NCBI GenBank assembly: GCA_934654605.1
Contig: CAKUGH010000071.1
Span: 1 to 6,106, forward strand
Direction: 5' to 3'
Length of the DNA stretch: 6,106 nt
DNA from: an uncultured Collinsella sp.
GTDB taxonomy: Bacteria > Actinomycetota > Coriobacteriia > Coriobacteriales > Coriobacteriaceae
This document shows positions 5,609 through 6,106 of the stretch, piece by piece (the stretch's first letter is position 1; every line of letters starts with the position of its first letter). The position numbers were made by a program, and so were the translations under genes. The notes beneath the pieces were generated by a model. It had not been told where the DNA came from. It saw only the letters and a program-made list of their open reading frames with translations, and ran no database searches.

Positions 5609-6097
5609 TTAGACCAGCCCTCCCATGGCATCAAACTCGGCCTTGATCTTCTCGGCGACATTCCGATACGACTTATATAGGCTTGAATCGCGTTTGACTT
5701 CGTCGGTCATAACGGGAATCTCTAATTTGGAAACCTCGTCTTTTCCCGTCTGGACCGCCACAACAACACCCATACCAAGACACATATTACGCTTTGCCGC
5801 ATTTATTTTTGCCGCCTTGGCAGGATTTGCCAGAATACGCTGGGCAAATTCCTGTTTTGAAGGCGTCTCGTCGGCCTCCGGATCGCCAGCCTCGGCCACC
5901 TCGCACTGCAGCACGTCCGCATAGTCAAAGATCTTTGGCTGCGCACCACGCTGATGCACAGCCCACTTGCGGCGCGTAGCATCCTGGTAGATAGCCGGTA
6001 AAAACGTAAACCGCGGCGGGTCCAAAATCGTATCCGTGATGGTAAACACATCGGGATCAAAGGCATCCTGCGGGTTTTTCTTCTTGAACAGCCCCAT
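5609..6097 (-). CDS. Hypothetical small cytoplasmic protein (162 aa)
   Basis: I do not recognise a family. The protein starts MGLFKKKNPQDAF, a lysine-rich N-terminus without a hydrophobic signal segment. The middle reads KWAVHQRGAQPKIFDYADVLQCEV at 44-67, a strand-rich stretch that recalls in style the small domain following zinc-ribbon DUF4428-type proteins; the zinc ribbon itself is absent. Residues 68-82 are acidic. A basic segment NPAKAAKINAAKRN is at 91-104, a short hydrophobic patch at 107-116 (LGMGVVVAVQ) is too short for a membrane span, and the C-terminal third, rich in Lys and Glu, looks helical. The ATG at 6095-6097 follows GAGG at 6103-6106 by five bases. Codon use is similar to the neighbours and the frame is intact, so it is probably a real gene. 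No functional link to the PTS locus can be shown. Confidence 0.75.
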   Translation of the reverse strand: MGLFKKKNPQDAFDPDVFTITDTILDPPRFTFLPAIYQDATRRKWAVHQRGAQPKIFDYADVLQCEVAEAGDPEADETPSKQEFAQRILANPAKAAKINAAKRNMCLGMGVVVAVQTGKDEVSKLEIPVMTDEVKRDSSLYKSYRNVAEKIKAEFDAMGGLV

Positions 6098-6106
6098 ATC
6101 AGCCTC

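Noticed and set aside
1..6106. CRISPR arrays, tRNA or rRNA genes, insertion sequences and phage genes
   Set aside because: No regularly spaced repeats, no cloverleaf-like segment, no transposase or integrase motif and no terminal inverted repeats were seen. The window is a continuous metabolic locus.

Overview
This window is a compact catabolic locus from a moderately high-GC bacterium. Every convincing gene lies on the minus strand, so transcription runs from position 6106 towards position 1. The organism is not named by any marker gene. The base composition, the crisp G-rich Shine-Dalgarno sites, a mannose-class PTS under GntR/UTRA control and the protein character look most like a gut actinobacterium of the Coriobacteriia, for example a Collinsella relative. 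That placement is an inference from style, not a proof.

Layout in transcription order: (1) 6097-5609, a small soluble protein of unknown function. (2) 5570-4803 and 4818-4105, two different GntR-family regulators with UTRA effector domains, overlapping by 16 bp and probably translationally coupled. (3) 4104-3910, a 195-bp regulatory region with a match to the HutC-subfamily operator consensus (GTATATAC), a 19-bp inverted repeat (ATTAGTATTTGATACCAAT) and a second copy of its half-site 33 bp away. (4) 3909-2794 and 2732-1671, two unlike SIS-domain sugar-phosphate enzymes. The second resembles FrlB-type deglycases that split phosphorylated Amadori products; the first is closer to the GlmS isomerase fold. 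(5) 1628-1209, 1151-669 and 610-1, the IIA, IIB and IIC parts of a mannose/fructose/sorbose-family PTS. The IIC gene runs off the left edge, and the IID gene would be expected just beyond it.

How it works together (inference): the PTS imports and phosphorylates a sugar or amino-sugar conjugate, and the two SIS enzymes act on the phosphorylated product. The UTRA regulators would sense a phosphorylated intermediate and release the operators in front of the first SIS gene. The closest known arrangement is the Salmonella gfr locus (mannose-class PTS plus two deglycases for glucoselysine and fructoselysine). That locus uses a sigma54-type activator, whereas this one has a GntR pair. A fructoselysine, glucoselysine or related Amadori-compound pathway is therefore the best hypothesis for this locus, but the substrate cannot be read from sequence alone.

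A further structural point is that all four gaps inside the SIS-SIS-IIA-IIB-IIC operon contain a short perfect inverted repeat just ahead of the next ribosome binding site. This suggests intercistronic RNA structures that tune stability or relative expression.
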